Origin: Streptomyces sp. TLI_235
GTDB taxonomy: Bacteria; Actinomycetota; Actinomycetes; Streptomycetales; Streptomycetaceae
Direction: 5' to 3'
Assembly (NCBI GenBank): GCA_002300355.1
Contig: NSGV01000002.1
Span: forward strand, 1-64,000
DNA length: 64,000 nucleotides
Part shown: piece after piece, positions 1 through 8,326 of the stretch
Position numbering within the stretch: the stretch's first letter is position 1
How the letters are laid out: each line of letters opens with the position of its first letter
Position numbers and translations under genes: made by a program
Notes under the pieces: model-generated
What the model saw: only the letters and a program-made list of their open reading frames with translations
What the model was told of the DNA's origin: nothing
The model's database searches: none

Positions 1-678
1 GGGCGAGTCCGCGGTGCCGAGTTGGTAGCCGAAGCCGCGGACGGTGCGGACGAGGTGGGGGCGGCCGGTCTTGGCGCGGATGCCGGCGACGTGCACGTCC
101 AGCGAGCGGGAGGCGGCGAGGAAGGCGTCGCCCCAGATCCGGTCGAGGATCTCCTCCCGGGAGTGGACCTGGGTGCGGCGGGCGGCGAGGTACGCGAGGA
201 CGTCGAACTCGCGGCGGGTCAGGTGTACGGGCAGGCCGGCGACCGCGACCGTACGGGCGGCGAGGTCGACGGCGACGTCGCCGACGGCGATCCGCGGACC
301 GGCGGGCTCGGTCGGGGTGCCGGGCCGGTCGGTGCGGCGGCGGACGGTGTCGATCCTGGCCATCAGTTCGGCCATCCGGAACGGTTTCACGACGTAGTCG
401 TCGGCGCCGGCGCGCAGGCCCTGCACGATGTCGCGTTCCTCGCAGCGGGCGGTGACGACGATCAGCGGCGCGTCGCAGACCGCGCGCAGCCGGCGCAGCA
501 GGTCGAGGCCGTCCAGGTCGGGCAGGCCCAGGTCGAGCAGGACGAACTCGGCCTCGTGGACGAGCCGCAGGGCGTCCAGGGCGCGCCCGACCCTGCGGGT
601 GGTGTGGCCGCGCTGGGCGAGGGCGGTGCCCAGGGCGCGGGCCATCCGGTCGTCGTCCTCGACGAGCAGTGCGTGCAT
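1..678 (-). CDS. OmpR/PhoB-family response regulator (3' end cut by window edge)
   Basis: The visible 226 residues form a complete receiver domain followed by most of a winged-helix output domain. The receiver shows the acidic cluster EDDD at residues 7-10, the phospho-acceptor Asp49 in VLLDLGLPDLDG, and the conserved Lys in DDYVVKPF near residue 98. The output domain (from about residue 130) has LTRREFDVLAYLA, the recognition-helix region around RSLDVHVAGIRAK and the wing ending in TVRGFGYQLG, all standard for DNA-binding OmpR regulators. It would be phosphorylated by a sensor kinase, probably encoded just beyond the left edge, since such pairs are usually adjacent. Reading continues off the window at base 1 with only a few residues expected to be missing. 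The MFS gene lies upstream on the same strand but a perfect hairpin separates them. Confidence 0.93.
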   Translation of the reverse strand, partial: MHALLVEDDDRMARALGTALAQRGHTTRRVGRALDALRLVHEAEFVLLDLGLPDLDGLDLLRRLRAVCDAPLIVVTARCEERDIVQGLRAGADDYVVKPFRMAELMARIDTVRRRTDRPGTPTEPAGPRIAVGDVAVDLAARTVAVAGLPVHLTRREFDVLAYLAARRTQVHSREEILDRIWGDAFLAASRSLDVHVAGIRAKTGRPHLVRTVRGFGYQLGTADSP

Positions 679-696
679 CGGCGTGTCCCCCTCGGC

Positions 697-720
697 GTGG
701 CGGCCACGGGTGGCCGCCAC
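697..720. terminator. Perfect 11-bp inverted repeat between MFS gene and response regulator
   Basis: GTGGCGGCCAC, a two-base loop, then its exact complement GTGGCCGCCAC. It lies 100 bp past the stop of the transporter gene and 19 bp before the start of the regulator, both read leftwards. It could terminate the transporter message or act as an operator/cruciform for the regulator; no T-run follows, which is usual for actinomycete terminators. Confidence 0.5.
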
Positions 721-819
721 GACCATCCTGACCTGCGGCGGCGGCCACCGGAAGCCCCCGGGTGGCGGGGCTCGCGGTGGCCGTCGGAGCTCGGTGCCGT
801 GAGCGGACGTGAGCGGCCG

Positions 820-2184
820 TCAGCGGACGGCCGGGGCCGCGGCGCGGTCCGGAGCGGTCCGCTCCTCGCCGGGGGTCAGGGCGACGCCGCGGGTGTCGGG
901 CATCAGGACGTAGGCGATCAGGGAGACCAGGGCGCAGGCGGAGACGTACCAGAAGAACGCCTTCTCGTGCCCGGCGTTCTTGAACCAGAGCGCCACGTAC
1001 TCCGCGGTGCCGCCGAAGAGGGCGTTGGCGATCGCGTACGGCACGGCGACGCCGAGGGCGCGGATCCGGGTCGGGAAGAGCTCGGCCTTCACGGCGGCGT
1101 TGATCGAGGTGTAGCCGGTGACGACGACCAGGGCGAGCAGGGACAGGCCGAGCGCCGGCCAGTACGAGGACGCCGAGCCGAGGGCGGTCATGATCGGGTA
1201 GGTGCCGAGGGTGCAGCCGACCGCGAAGGTGATGAGCAGCGGCCGGCGGCCGATCCGGTCGGAGAGCAGGCCGGCCAGCGGCTGCAGGGCGGCGAAGACG
1301 GCGAGCGCGGTGAAGCTGACCAGGGTCGCGGTGTTCTTCGCCATGCCCGCGCTGCCGATCAGGTACTTCGTCAGGTAGGTGGTGTAGGTGTAGTAGGCGA
1401 CGGTGCCGCCGAGCGTGAGGGCCATCACCATGACGGCCTGCCGGCGGTGCGCCCACAGGGCTCGCACGGTGCCCCGGGTGTCCGTGCCGCGGCCGCCGGC
1501 GCCGGCCTCCGCGGTGTACGCCTCGGTCTCCTGCAGGCGGCGGCGCAGCCAGAACACCACCAGGGCGAAGAGCGCGCCCACCACGAACGGGATCCGCCAG
1601 CCCCAGCTCTTGAGTTCGGCGGTCGTCAGGGTGTGCTGCAGGCCGATCAGGATGCCGAGGCCGAGCAGCTGACCGCAGGTCATCGACACGTACTGCAGGG
1701 ACGATCCGAGGCCGCGCCGGTTGCGGGCGGACGCCTCGGTCAGGAAGGTGGCGCTGGCGGCGTACTCGCCGCCGATGCTCATGCCCTGCAGCAGCCGGGC
1801 CAGCAGCAGCACGACCGCGCCGAGGTAGCCGGCCCGGTCGTAGGTCGGGGCCACGGCGATCAGCAGGGCGGCCACCGACATCATGGTGACGGTCAGGGTG
1901 AGCGCGCTCTTGCGGCCGTGCCGGTCGGCGGCGCGGCCCAGCACCCAGCCGCCGACCGGCCGCATCAGGAACCCGACCGCGAAGATCCCGGCGGTGTTCA
2001 TCAGCTTGGTGGTCGGGTTGCCGCCGGGGAAGAAGGAGTCGGCGAAGTAGATCGCGAAGCTGGCGTAGACGAACCAGTCGTACCACTCGACGAGATTGCC
2101 GAGCGATCCGCCGATCAGGGCGAGACGCCGCGCGCCGCGGCCGGCGGGCTGCGGCGACGGGGGCATGACACGGGACGGGGACAT
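820..2184 (-). CDS. MFS transporter, metabolite:H+ symporter (MHS) type
   Basis: A 454-residue, twelve-helix major facilitator. Family signatures are the first helix GNLVEWYDWFVYASFAIYF (residues about 28-46), the loop 2-3 signature GRAADRHGRKSAL and a second copy-like DRIGRRPLL in the middle loop, characteristic of the MHS subfamily that imports dicarboxylates, aromatic acids or osmolytes such as citrate, alpha-ketoglutarate, shikimate and proline/betaine with protons. The substrate cannot be told from sequence. I chose the ATG at 2184 because GGAG sits about seven bases upstream; a second ATG six codons in has no such site, and the open frame further upstream has no coding character. The C-terminus is cytoplasmic and short, unlike the coiled-coil tail of ProP. 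The response regulator lies downstream on the same strand. Confidence 0.9.
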   Translation of the reverse strand: MSPSRVMPPSPQPAGRGARRLALIGGSLGNLVEWYDWFVYASFAIYFADSFFPGGNPTTKLMNTAGIFAVGFLMRPVGGWVLGRAADRHGRKSALTLTVTMMSVAALLIAVAPTYDRAGYLGAVVLLLARLLQGMSIGGEYAASATFLTEASARNRRGLGSSLQYVSMTCGQLLGLGILIGLQHTLTTAELKSWGWRIPFVVGALFALVVFWLRRRLQETEAYTAEAGAGGRGTDTRGTVRALWAHRRQAVMVMALTLGGTVAYYTYTTYLTKYLIGSAGMAKNTATLVSFTALAVFAALQPLAGLLSDRIGRRPLLITFAVGCTLGTYPIMTALGSASSYWPALGLSLLALVVVTGYTSINAAVKAELFPTRIRALGVAVPYAIANALFGGTAEYVALWFKNAGHEKAFFWYVSACALVSLIAYVLMPDTRGVALTPGEERTAPDRAAAPAVR

Positions 2185-2530
2185 GACGGCTCCGCGGGAA
2201 GGGCCCGTGGGGGCGGGGGTGGGTGCCCCGAGCGTGCCGCCCCCGGCCGTACCGCGACAAGGGCGCGCCCGCAGATCTAACATCCCGCTAAGACAGCGGC
2301 CCCGGGGGCCGGCCGCCGGGGCCGAGGGGCGACTCCGCCGGGCAGCGAGACAATCGGCAATCGGCAATCCACGCAATGTCCGATTATCGACGGTGGCGGG
2401 AACATGTGCTGATGGTCCGTCAGTTCGCCAGGGGAGGTCGCGCGCCCCGGGCCCACGCCACACGCAGCGTACGGCGGCGCCCGTGGGTCCGGCCCCGGAA
2501 GGCCCGATCGACCAACCCCCGGGAGAATCC
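2185..2530. promoter_or_regulatory. Divergent intergenic region between MFS transporter and glycosyltransferase
   Basis: This 346-bp region must hold promoters for both divergent genes. Around 2351-2370 there is a short tandem repeat of the heptamer AATCGGC, followed by a locally AT-richer stretch (ATGTCCGATTATCGACGG) in an otherwise very GC-rich interval. I cannot assign a specific -10/-35 pair with confidence. No open frame here has a ribosome site or recognisable product. Confidence 0.4.
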
Positions 2531-3661
2531 GTGCGCGTACTCTTCACCGGCCCGGCAGCGCCGAGCCACCTGTTCCCGATGGTGCCGACCGCGCAGGCCC
2601 TGCGGGCCGCGGGACACGACGTGCTGATCGCCGTCCCGAAGCCGATGGAACAGCTCGGCATGGCGGGCTTCCCGGTGATCGGGATCGGTGACGGCAGGCC
2701 ACTGCGCGAATCGTTCGAAGCCGTCAGCGGCGAGGAGGGCACGAGCTACGCCAAGCCCGACCTGACCCAGGACCAGATCCTCGACATGGCCGCCGCCGCC
2801 TTCGCACACGCCTCGCGCTCCACGGTCGACGACCTGCTGGAGATCGCCCGCGCATGGGAGGCCGACCTCCTGGTCCACGACTCCTGCATGGCCGCGGCGC
2901 AGTTGGTGGCTGCCCAGCTCAAGATCCCGGCGGCACTGCAGAACTTCGGTCTCTCCTCCGGCCTCGACATGGCCGCGCGACTCGCGGGCCACGTCACCGA
3001 CCTCTACGAGCGACACGGCGTGCCCGCCCCGGCCCGGTCCACCCCCCTGAACATCGTCCCGGCCTCCCTCGGCGGTGACCCGGGCGGCTTGCGGATGCGC
3101 TGCATCCCCTACAACGGCGGCGGCACCGTACCCGCCGACCTGTTGCGTCGCGGGCCCCGGCCGCAGGTCGCCGTGACCCTGGGCACGGTCATCACCCGGC
3201 TCGACGGCCTGCAGGCGATCACCCAGCTCATCGAGGCGGCCGCAGCGGTCGATGCCGAGTTCCTGCTCGCCCTCGGTGACGCAGATCTCAGCGGCCTCGG
3301 CAGCCTTCCGGCCAATGTACGGGCGCTGCCGTGGGTGCCACTGGCCGAACTGCTGCGCGTCTGCGACGCGGTGGTCCACCACGGCGGTGCAGGCAGCTCG
3401 CTCACCGCCGTGCAGGCCGGCATCCCGCAACTCCTTCTCCCCCAAGGCGCAGACAACTTCATCGTCGCCGACACCCTCGCCGCCACCGGCGCCGCCCTGC
3501 GCAGTGACTCCCGGGACGTCAACTCCGAGCTGCTCGCCCGGCTCCTCGCCGACCCGGCGCTCCGAACGGCCGCTGCCATCCTCCGGGCCGAGAACGACGC
3601 CCTCCCCACGCCTGCCGCCCTGGTCCCCGACATCGAAGCCCTCGCCACCGCCCCCTGTTGA
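2531..3661 (+). CDS. GT-B glycosyltransferase, macrolide/EryCIII-like family
   Basis: A 376-residue UGT-type glycosyltransferase. The N-terminal Rossmann half begins VRVLFTGPAAPSHLFPMVP, with the loop that holds the acceptor, and the C-terminal half has the nucleotide-sugar signature VVHHGGAGSSLTAVQAGIPQ followed by LLLPQGADNF around residues 280-315. This is the arrangement in activator-type glycosyltransferases that put deoxysugars on polyketides and related natural products. It is somewhat shorter than the usual 390-430 residues. The start is GTG at 2531, six bases after GGGAG. No deoxysugar biosynthesis, P450-like activator or polyketide gene is nearby, so it looks like an orphan whose acceptor is unknown. 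It could also act in xenobiotic (macrolide) inactivation. Confidence 0.88.
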   Translation: MRVLFTGPAAPSHLFPMVPTAQALRAAGHDVLIAVPKPMEQLGMAGFPVIGIGDGRPLRESFEAVSGEEGTSYAKPDLTQDQILDMAAAAFAHASRSTVDDLLEIARAWEADLLVHDSCMAAAQLVAAQLKIPAALQNFGLSSGLDMAARLAGHVTDLYERHGVPAPARSTPLNIVPASLGGDPGGLRMRCIPYNGGGTVPADLLRRGPRPQVAVTLGTVITRLDGLQAITQLIEAAAAVDAEFLLALGDADLSGLGSLPANVRALPWVPLAELLRVCDAVVHHGGAGSSLTAVQAGIPQLLLPQGADNFIVADTLAATGAALRSDSRDVNSELLARLLADPALRTAAAILRAENDALPTPAALVPDIEALATAPC

Positions 3662-4267
3662 CCTGCCCACCTGGGGACGCGGCGGCGACACGATCGACAC
3701 CGCGGCGACCATCACCGGCCGGGAATGGATGGCCGTGGAGTTGCCCGTCACCCGGCGCCGCTTCCGGATCGCCGAGGGCTTCGACGCAACGATCCGTCCA
3801 TTCGTCAAATCTGCTCGTGGAGCGGTCCGCCCCGGTAGGTGGCGTGAAGGTGGGCGAGGTAGTCCGCGGGGTCGGCGTGGGGACGGTCCTGGGCACCGCG
3901 GCGGTGCAGCTCCAGGCGGGCGTCACGGTGCAGCCGCACGGTGGTGGTGGCCCGCCGGGTCGGCGCGGTCGCCGGCGGAAGCGCTGCCAGGGGGAGGGGG
4001 AACGGACAGAACGGGAACGGTGGCATCGAACCGCTCGCCGATTCGACCGCGCAGGCTCGGCTGACCGTCCGCCTCGCACCGACAGGGGTGTTGTGCCGTC
4101 AGCTGGCCGCTTGTGGCCGGGCGGTCGCCAGCGGACGCCGCAGGGCGGGCCGTCTGGACGGGTGGAGTCCTGCGGTGGAGGGCGTGGCTTGCTGCTCCGT
4201 ATGACCATGGGTCTGAGCGGTCGCCGCCCCGGGGCCGTGGGGGGCTCGTCGGGGCGGCGGGTGCGCT
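3662..4267. other. Gene-poor interval with one weak small ORF
   Basis: Apart from the candidate at 3805-4026 I see no convincing gene in these 606 bp. On the plus strand, just after the glycosyltransferase stop, the reading MAVELPVTRRRFRIAEGF (about 3727-3780) has coding-like composition but no ribosome site and no recognised family; it may be a fragment of a lost gene. Confidence 0.4.
3805..4026 (-). CDS. Small hypothetical protein (uncertain)
   Basis: A 73-residue reading frame. The C-terminal half, VRLHRDARLELHRRG through DPADYLAHLHATYRGG, has the amino acid balance of a real protein with helical, His/Arg-rich character, while the first 25 residues are proline-rich and low complexity. No strong Shine-Dalgarno site precedes the ATG at 4026. 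No family is recognised. It could be the tail of a degraded larger gene rather than a functional one. Confidence 0.35.
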   Translation of the reverse strand: MPPFPFCPFPLPLAALPPATAPTRRATTTVRLHRDARLELHRRGAQDRPHADPADYLAHLHATYRGGPLHEQI

Positions 4268-4639
4268 TCAGGCGTCGTCGTCCTCGCTCGGTGTGGGGCC
4301 GGGCGGTGGGGGTTGGGGCGGGTGGGGAAGGGCCTGGAGATGGGTGCGGTGGACGGCGATGTAGAGGCCGCTGGGGGTGACGACGCCGCAGTACCGGTCG
4401 GCCTCGACGAGGAGGGCGAGGGCGGTTCCGGCGGGCAGGATGCCGTCGGGCGGCCCCTCGGGCCGGTGGTGGTCGTACCAGTAGGGCTGGTCGGCGTCGA
4501 GCGTGTGGGTGAAGCGGTTGGGCGGGGGGCGCACCACGTTGTCCCTGGGGACCACGGACTGGCTGCCGAGGACGGAGACCTCGGGACGCCGGACGGTGTA
4601 GGGCTGTTCCCTCGGGCGCGGTCGGTCGTTGTCCGCCAT
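4268..4639 (-). CDS. Hypothetical protein, 123 residues
   Basis: An unrecognised small protein with coding-type composition. The central part (about residues 60-105) is ordered-looking, with PDGILPAGTALALLVEADRY and GVVTPSGLYIAVHRTHL, resembling a small beta-rich domain; the N-terminus is charged and the C-terminus is a proline-rich tail ending SEDDDA. It has no signal peptide or membrane segment. It begins 12 bp after the stop of the leishmanolysin-like gene on the same strand, so the two are very likely co-transcribed and may be functionally linked, but nothing in the sequence tells how. Confidence 0.7.
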   Translation of the reverse strand: MADNDRPRPREQPYTVRRPEVSVLGSQSVVPRDNVVRPPPNRFTHTLDADQPYWYDHHRPEGPPDGILPAGTALALLVEADRYCGVVTPSGLYIAVHRTHLQALPHPPQPPPPGPTPSEDDDA

Positions 4640-4651
4640 GGCGTGTGTGCC

Positions 4652-5506
4652 TCAGGCGATCTGGAGGCTGTCGGCGGGCAGCGTGTCGGGGATGGTGGGC
4701 AGCATGACGCCGACGTCGATGGGCGCGATGTGGGCGCGCATCTCGCCGCGCTCGGCGAGTTCGAGGTGGTTGGGGAGGACGTAGGGGTCGGCGGCGTCGA
4801 GGTCGACCTCGTACCCGAGATCCTGGAGGCTGGCCGCGGTCATCCGGCTGAGGGGGTTGCCGGCGTGGCCGACGAAGCCGGTCATGAGTTCGTCGGCGAA
4901 GACGGTCTCGCGCCAGTGGCCGTCCCGGGTGCCGGGGCCGCCGGTGTTCTCGACCGGGACGCGCCGGGGTTCGGGGTCGCCCACGAGGACGGCGTACTCG
5001 GACGAGGCGCCGAGGCCGGTGAAGGTCGGGTTGCGGGTTCCGCTGCCGCGCAGCAGGCCCTTGAGCTTCCAGATGGTGCCGATGCCGATGACGTGGCCCA
5101 TCTCGTGGGTGATCACGTCGATGAGCGTGCCGTTGGCCTCCATCGCGGCGAGGTCGTCCTGGTCGAAGGACATCAGGCCGGCGGCGGGCAGGAATTCCGA
5201 GGGCCCCGGGCCGGGACGCAGTTGGGTGGGTCCGGCCTGGCCGAGGATGTGTCCGGGGCCGTCGATGACCCGGCCCTGGGCGCGGATCAGGAGGTCGTCG
5301 ACGATCCGGTCGCCGACGGCGACGTCCGGCAGGTCTCCGACGATGACGCGGACCCAGCGGTCGGCGGCGGCCTTGAAGGCGCTCTTCTGCGAGTCGGTCA
5401 GTCCGCCGAGGAACTCGACTTCGATGGTGTAGGGCGAGGTGGTGCCGGTGAGGCGTTTGGCGGCCGCGCGGTCGGCGCGCGCCACGTGGACTTCAAAGGC
5501 GTTCAT
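4652..5506 (-). CDS. Leishmanolysin-related zinc metallopeptidase
   Basis: A 284-residue metzincin-like peptidase. The zinc site is HEMGHVIGIG near the middle (two His ligands and catalytic Glu). The third ligand expected of the leishmanolysin (M8) family is supplied further on by GHWRETVFADELMTGF, followed by the family-typical GHAGNPLSRMTAASLQDLGY, the equivalent of the Met-turn region. No signal peptide is visible from the ATG at 5506, which is preceded by AAGGGGTGGGA at the right distance; secretion, if any, would be by a non-classical route. The upstream 440 bp remain open in the same frame but are low-complexity Arg/Pro/Ser and lack coding character, so I did not extend the gene. The 123-residue hypothetical gene follows after 12 bp. 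Confidence 0.85.
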   Translation of the reverse strand: MNAFEVHVARADRAAAKRLTGTTSPYTIEVEFLGGLTDSQKSAFKAAADRWVRVIVGDLPDVAVGDRIVDDLLIRAQGRVIDGPGHILGQAGPTQLRPGPGPSEFLPAAGLMSFDQDDLAAMEANGTLIDVITHEMGHVIGIGTIWKLKGLLRGSGTRNPTFTGLGASSEYAVLVGDPEPRRVPVENTGGPGTRDGHWRETVFADELMTGFVGHAGNPLSRMTAASLQDLGYEVDLDAADPYVLPNHLELAERGEMRAHIAPIDVGVMLPTIPDTLPADSLQIA

Positions 5507-6158
5507 GAATTCCCACCCCTTCGTGGGAGGGCTCGTGTTCGTGGGGGGCTCGGAGGGCTCGTGGGACGTCCGGGGAATCGGGGCCGGTGCGGACGGCGGA
5601 CACGACGGCGCTTCCCCCGCGTCGGACAGGCGGACGGGCAGACGGATGGACGGACGGACGGACGGGTGGTGACCGGACGCGGAGAACGGCGTCCGGTTGA
5701 GTGGAGTTGTCGGTGCGGGGCGTCGTGGAGCGGTCGAGGAGGACCGCCGGGTGCCGCCCGCCGGGGTGCGGCCGTGTTCCGCCCCCGTTTCTTCGATCGT
5801 CCCGCGCTCCTCCCGGTGCGGCATCTCGAGTACGGGCCCGGTCGGGCTGTCCGCGCCGTCGGCGCGTTCGGTGCTGGTCGGGTCTGTTGGCTCGTGCGGT
5901 GACGCTGCGGATCCGCGCCGCCGTGACGGGCGATGACGGTGGGTCACAAACGGTGCCGGCTCCGGACGCCGAGGTCCCCGGGCTCCGTGTCCGGCGAGAA
6001 GCGGGGCGCGGCCGCGGGGCCGGTCCGGTCACGCTGCGGAGCGCCAGGCCCGATCGGCGCCGGTGACGGCGGGTCATGGCCAGAGGGGCGGTCGCCGCCC
6101 GGAGGCGCCGGATGGTCGGCTTTGAGCGCTTGCGGGATGGCCGTGGTCGGCCGTCCGC
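5507..6158. other. Non-coding interval with GGAC microsatellite
   Basis: No gene is supported in these 652 bp. A short tandem run of the tetramer GGAC lies at about 5640-5665, with related degenerate copies just before it. The region presumably holds the promoter of the metallopeptidase gene. Confidence 0.5.
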
Positions 6159-6623
6159 TCAGGCGATCTCCCCGGCGGCCGCCGCGACGAAGTCCTCGAC
6201 GGCCTGTCGGCAGGCGGTACTCAGCTGTGCGGACTCCGCCTCGTCCCGGGCGTCGCCGATCGGCCAGTGCGAGTCGAAGGCGGCGCGGGCGGCGGCCTTC
6301 ACCTGGTCGCGCCCGGCGACGAGCAGCACCCGGAAGAGGGCCTGCCGGGCGGTCGAGCGGCACTGGAAGACGAGTGCGCGGGCGGACTCGGGGTCCTGCC
6401 CGGGTTCGTCGCGCCGCCCGTGCCAGCGGTTCAGCTGGGCCCGCGAGAGCTCGGCCATCGCGGCCGCGAAGCCGCTGTACGCCTCGACCCGCTGGGACCT
6501 GATGAAACCGTCGCGTCCGCTGCGTTCGGCCCGGTCGGCCAGCCTGAACTGCCAGAAGGACGTCAGCCCGGCTCCGAGCAGCGTCCCGACCACGGCCACC
6601 GCGGCCGTCGTGATCTCCCCCAC
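6159..6623 (-). CDS. Hypothetical single-pass membrane protein
   Basis: A 154-residue protein of unknown function. Residues about 3-24 (EITTAAVAVVGTLLGAGLTS) form one membrane segment; the rest is a soluble, helix-rich domain with many Ala, Arg and Glu, including FIRSQRVEAYSGFAAAMAEL. This topology (short N-terminal anchor, cytoplasmic helical domain) is frequent among streptomycete proteins of unknown role. The GTG start at 6623 is preceded by GGATGAG. No partner gene is evident; immediately upstream lie remnants of an alpha-glucosidase. Confidence 0.75.
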   Translation of the reverse strand: MGEITTAAVAVVGTLLGAGLTSFWQFRLADRAERSGRDGFIRSQRVEAYSGFAAAMAELSRAQLNRWHGRRDEPGQDPESARALVFQCRSTARQALFRVLLVAGRDQVKAAARAAFDSHWPIGDARDEAESAQLSTACRQAVEDFVAAAAGEIA

Positions 6624-6689
6624 GGGCTCATCCAACCACGTGTTGCCCGCGACCCGGCCTGCCGGGGCAACGCGGGCGGGACCGGGCCG

Positions 6690-6965
6690 AGAAGTTGACG
6701 GTGCAGACGAAGGAACCGTCGCGGGTGAAGGAGAGCACCCCGGGCTGCGACGGGAGCCGGCCGAGCGTCTCCGGCAGGGGGCGACGGCGCAGCGCAGGGG
6801 CGCAGCCGAACGGCGGTGCGGTAGCCGTCGACGCCGCGGTCGAGCCGGTAGGACTGCCGGTCGTTGGGCGGGAGTTCGCCGTTGCCGTTGCCGTCGGCGA
6901 AGCCGCGCACGTGGACCTGGTTGACGGCGGCGGTGCGCCGCCGGGCCCGGGCCTGGTGTCGTTCC
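6690..6965 (-). pseudogene. Collapsed GH13 alpha-glucosidase fossil
   Basis: Read leftwards, this 270-bp stretch strings together short pieces that match landmarks spread over the whole length of bacterial alpha-glucosidases: QVHVRGFADGNGNG (N-terminal strand, normally YQVYxRSFADxNGDG), GNGELPPNDRQS (normally ENGELPPNDWES), LDRGVDGYRTAV (the catalytic-nucleophile region, normally LDxGVDGFRIDV) and, in another frame, LPETLGRLPSQPGVLSFTR and FVCTVNFS from the C-terminal beta domain. The catalytic Asp in the third piece is lost. The order of pieces is kept, so I infer successive internal deletions and at least one frameshift in a former gene of about 1.6 kb. It is far too short to be functional. 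Confidence 0.62.
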
Positions 6966-6984
6966 CCCTCCCTGGGGTGGCTCC

Positions 6985-8159
6985 ATGACAGCCGAGCTGG
7001 TCGAACGCTCATGGGACCGCATCGACGCCTGGCTGCGCGAGCACGCGCCGCACACCTTCGCCTCCCTGGGCCCGCCCGCGACGGTGGAGGAGATACGGGC
7101 TGCGGAGGGGGAGTTGGGGATCACGCTCGCTCCCGATCTGTGTGCCTCACTCCGTCGCACAACGGCTCGGCAGGCATGGCGGCCTTCCGCTTCCCCACCC
7201 ACGACCGGTTCCTCGGCGTCCGGGAGCTCGTCCAGCGCTCCCAGGTGCTGCGGGACATCGCCGCCGACCTGTCCGACGGGGACCTTGGCCACGACCCGGA
7301 CCAGGACGACGACTACTGGCACCGCGGCTTCGTGCAGTTCGCGTCCTACGATTCCACCGCCGACGGGCTGGTCGTCGACTGCCGCCCCGTCGACGGCACG
7401 CCCGGCGGCGGGATCGGCCGCTTCTTCGACGAGTCCGGGACGACGTTCGGCCGGGCCGACTCCCTCGGTGCGTGGCTGGCGCGGACGGCCGACAGTCTGG
7501 AGAGCGGTCTGCCGTCGCGGGGCGGCACCGTCCCGGCCGCCTTCAACGGTCGGCTGTTCTGGGAGGCGGTGTCCGTGCTCCGGTCGTACTGGGGCCGCGC
7601 CGACGCCCCGCTCCCCCGCGCGGCATCCGATCTGCCTCCGCTCGCACCGCCCTCGGTCGATCCGCCCAGGGCGGTCCACCTGCACGGGCTGGGTGAGCTG
7701 GGCGCGCCGATCGCCACGCTCCCCCGCGAGCGGGTGGCCGGGGCGGCGGTGAGGCAGCTGCGCCGGCTGCTCGTCGAGACGGGGCCGGCCGTCCACCCCG
7801 AGATCTCGGCCGCGCTGGACGCCGCGGACCGCGGCGGGAGCGTCCCGGTCGAGCCGGACGGTCCGCTCGGCCTGCGGCTGCGCGCGCTGATCCGGCAGGC
7901 GGAGGCGTACCGGGACGCCGACCGGCAGCGCGTGGCGCAGCACGTGGTGAACGTGCTCGGCGGGCGGCCCCACCGGGCTGTCGAGCAGCTCGCCGCGGAA
8001 CGTTCCCGGCTGAGCGCCGGGTGGCGGGACGAGCTGCACGCCGACCTCGGCCGCCCGCCCCTCCCGCCCGTACCGGACGACCTGTTCTGGGCGGAGCTGC
8101 GCAACCCGGACATCGACTCCGCCTGGTACGCGTCCTACTACGGCCGTACCGCCGACTGA
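6985..8159 (+). pseudogene. SMI1/KNR4-like protein gene with one frameshift
   Basis: The first 57 codons (MTAELVERSWDRIDAWLREH, then EIRAAEGELGITLAPDL) are a typical SMI1/KNR4 N-terminus. At about 7155-7160 the reading must move to another frame, where GSAGMAAFRFPTHDRFLG and DDDYWHRGFVQFASYDSTADG continue the same fold; adding one C (restoring Arg-His-Asn-Gly) would rejoin the two parts. The second part goes on for about 330 residues, with a C-terminal domain beyond the SMI1 fold that I do not recognise, ending in DSAWYASYYGR. SMI1 proteins often act as immunity proteins in toxin systems or as scaffold proteins. A single-base deletion in an otherwise intact reading could also be a sequencing error. 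Confidence 0.75.
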
Positions 8160-8326
8160 CGGCGGGCCCGGTGGGTCCTCGGCGACTTGCGGTACTCGCC
8201 GAGCCGGGTCGCCGTGTCGTCGAGGATCTCCGTCCGCTCGGACGTCTCCCACTCGGAGACCTCGACCAGCCGCCCGCCCGCCGGGCCGGCCCGGCCCGGT
8301 GCGCCGGGCTGCGGCGGTCGCGGACG

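Noticed and set aside
22..2280. A 752-codon plus-strand frame over the response regulator and transporter
   Set aside because: It is antisense to two clear genes on the minus strand and has no domains.
2185..2742. Extension of the MFS gene upstream of 2184
   Set aside because: Open by GC bias only; it would overlap the glycosyltransferase promoter region and the ATG at 2184 has a ribosome site and begins the family's first helix.
5507..5947. Extension of the leishmanolysin-like gene to 5947
   Set aside because: The added residues are Arg/Ser/Pro low complexity; the ATG at 5506 has a good ribosome site.
8160..8326. A minus-strand reading containing LVEVSEWETSERTEILDDTA
   Set aside because: It looks coding-like but is too short, has no start or family match and no stop in a sensible place; may be residue of a lost gene.
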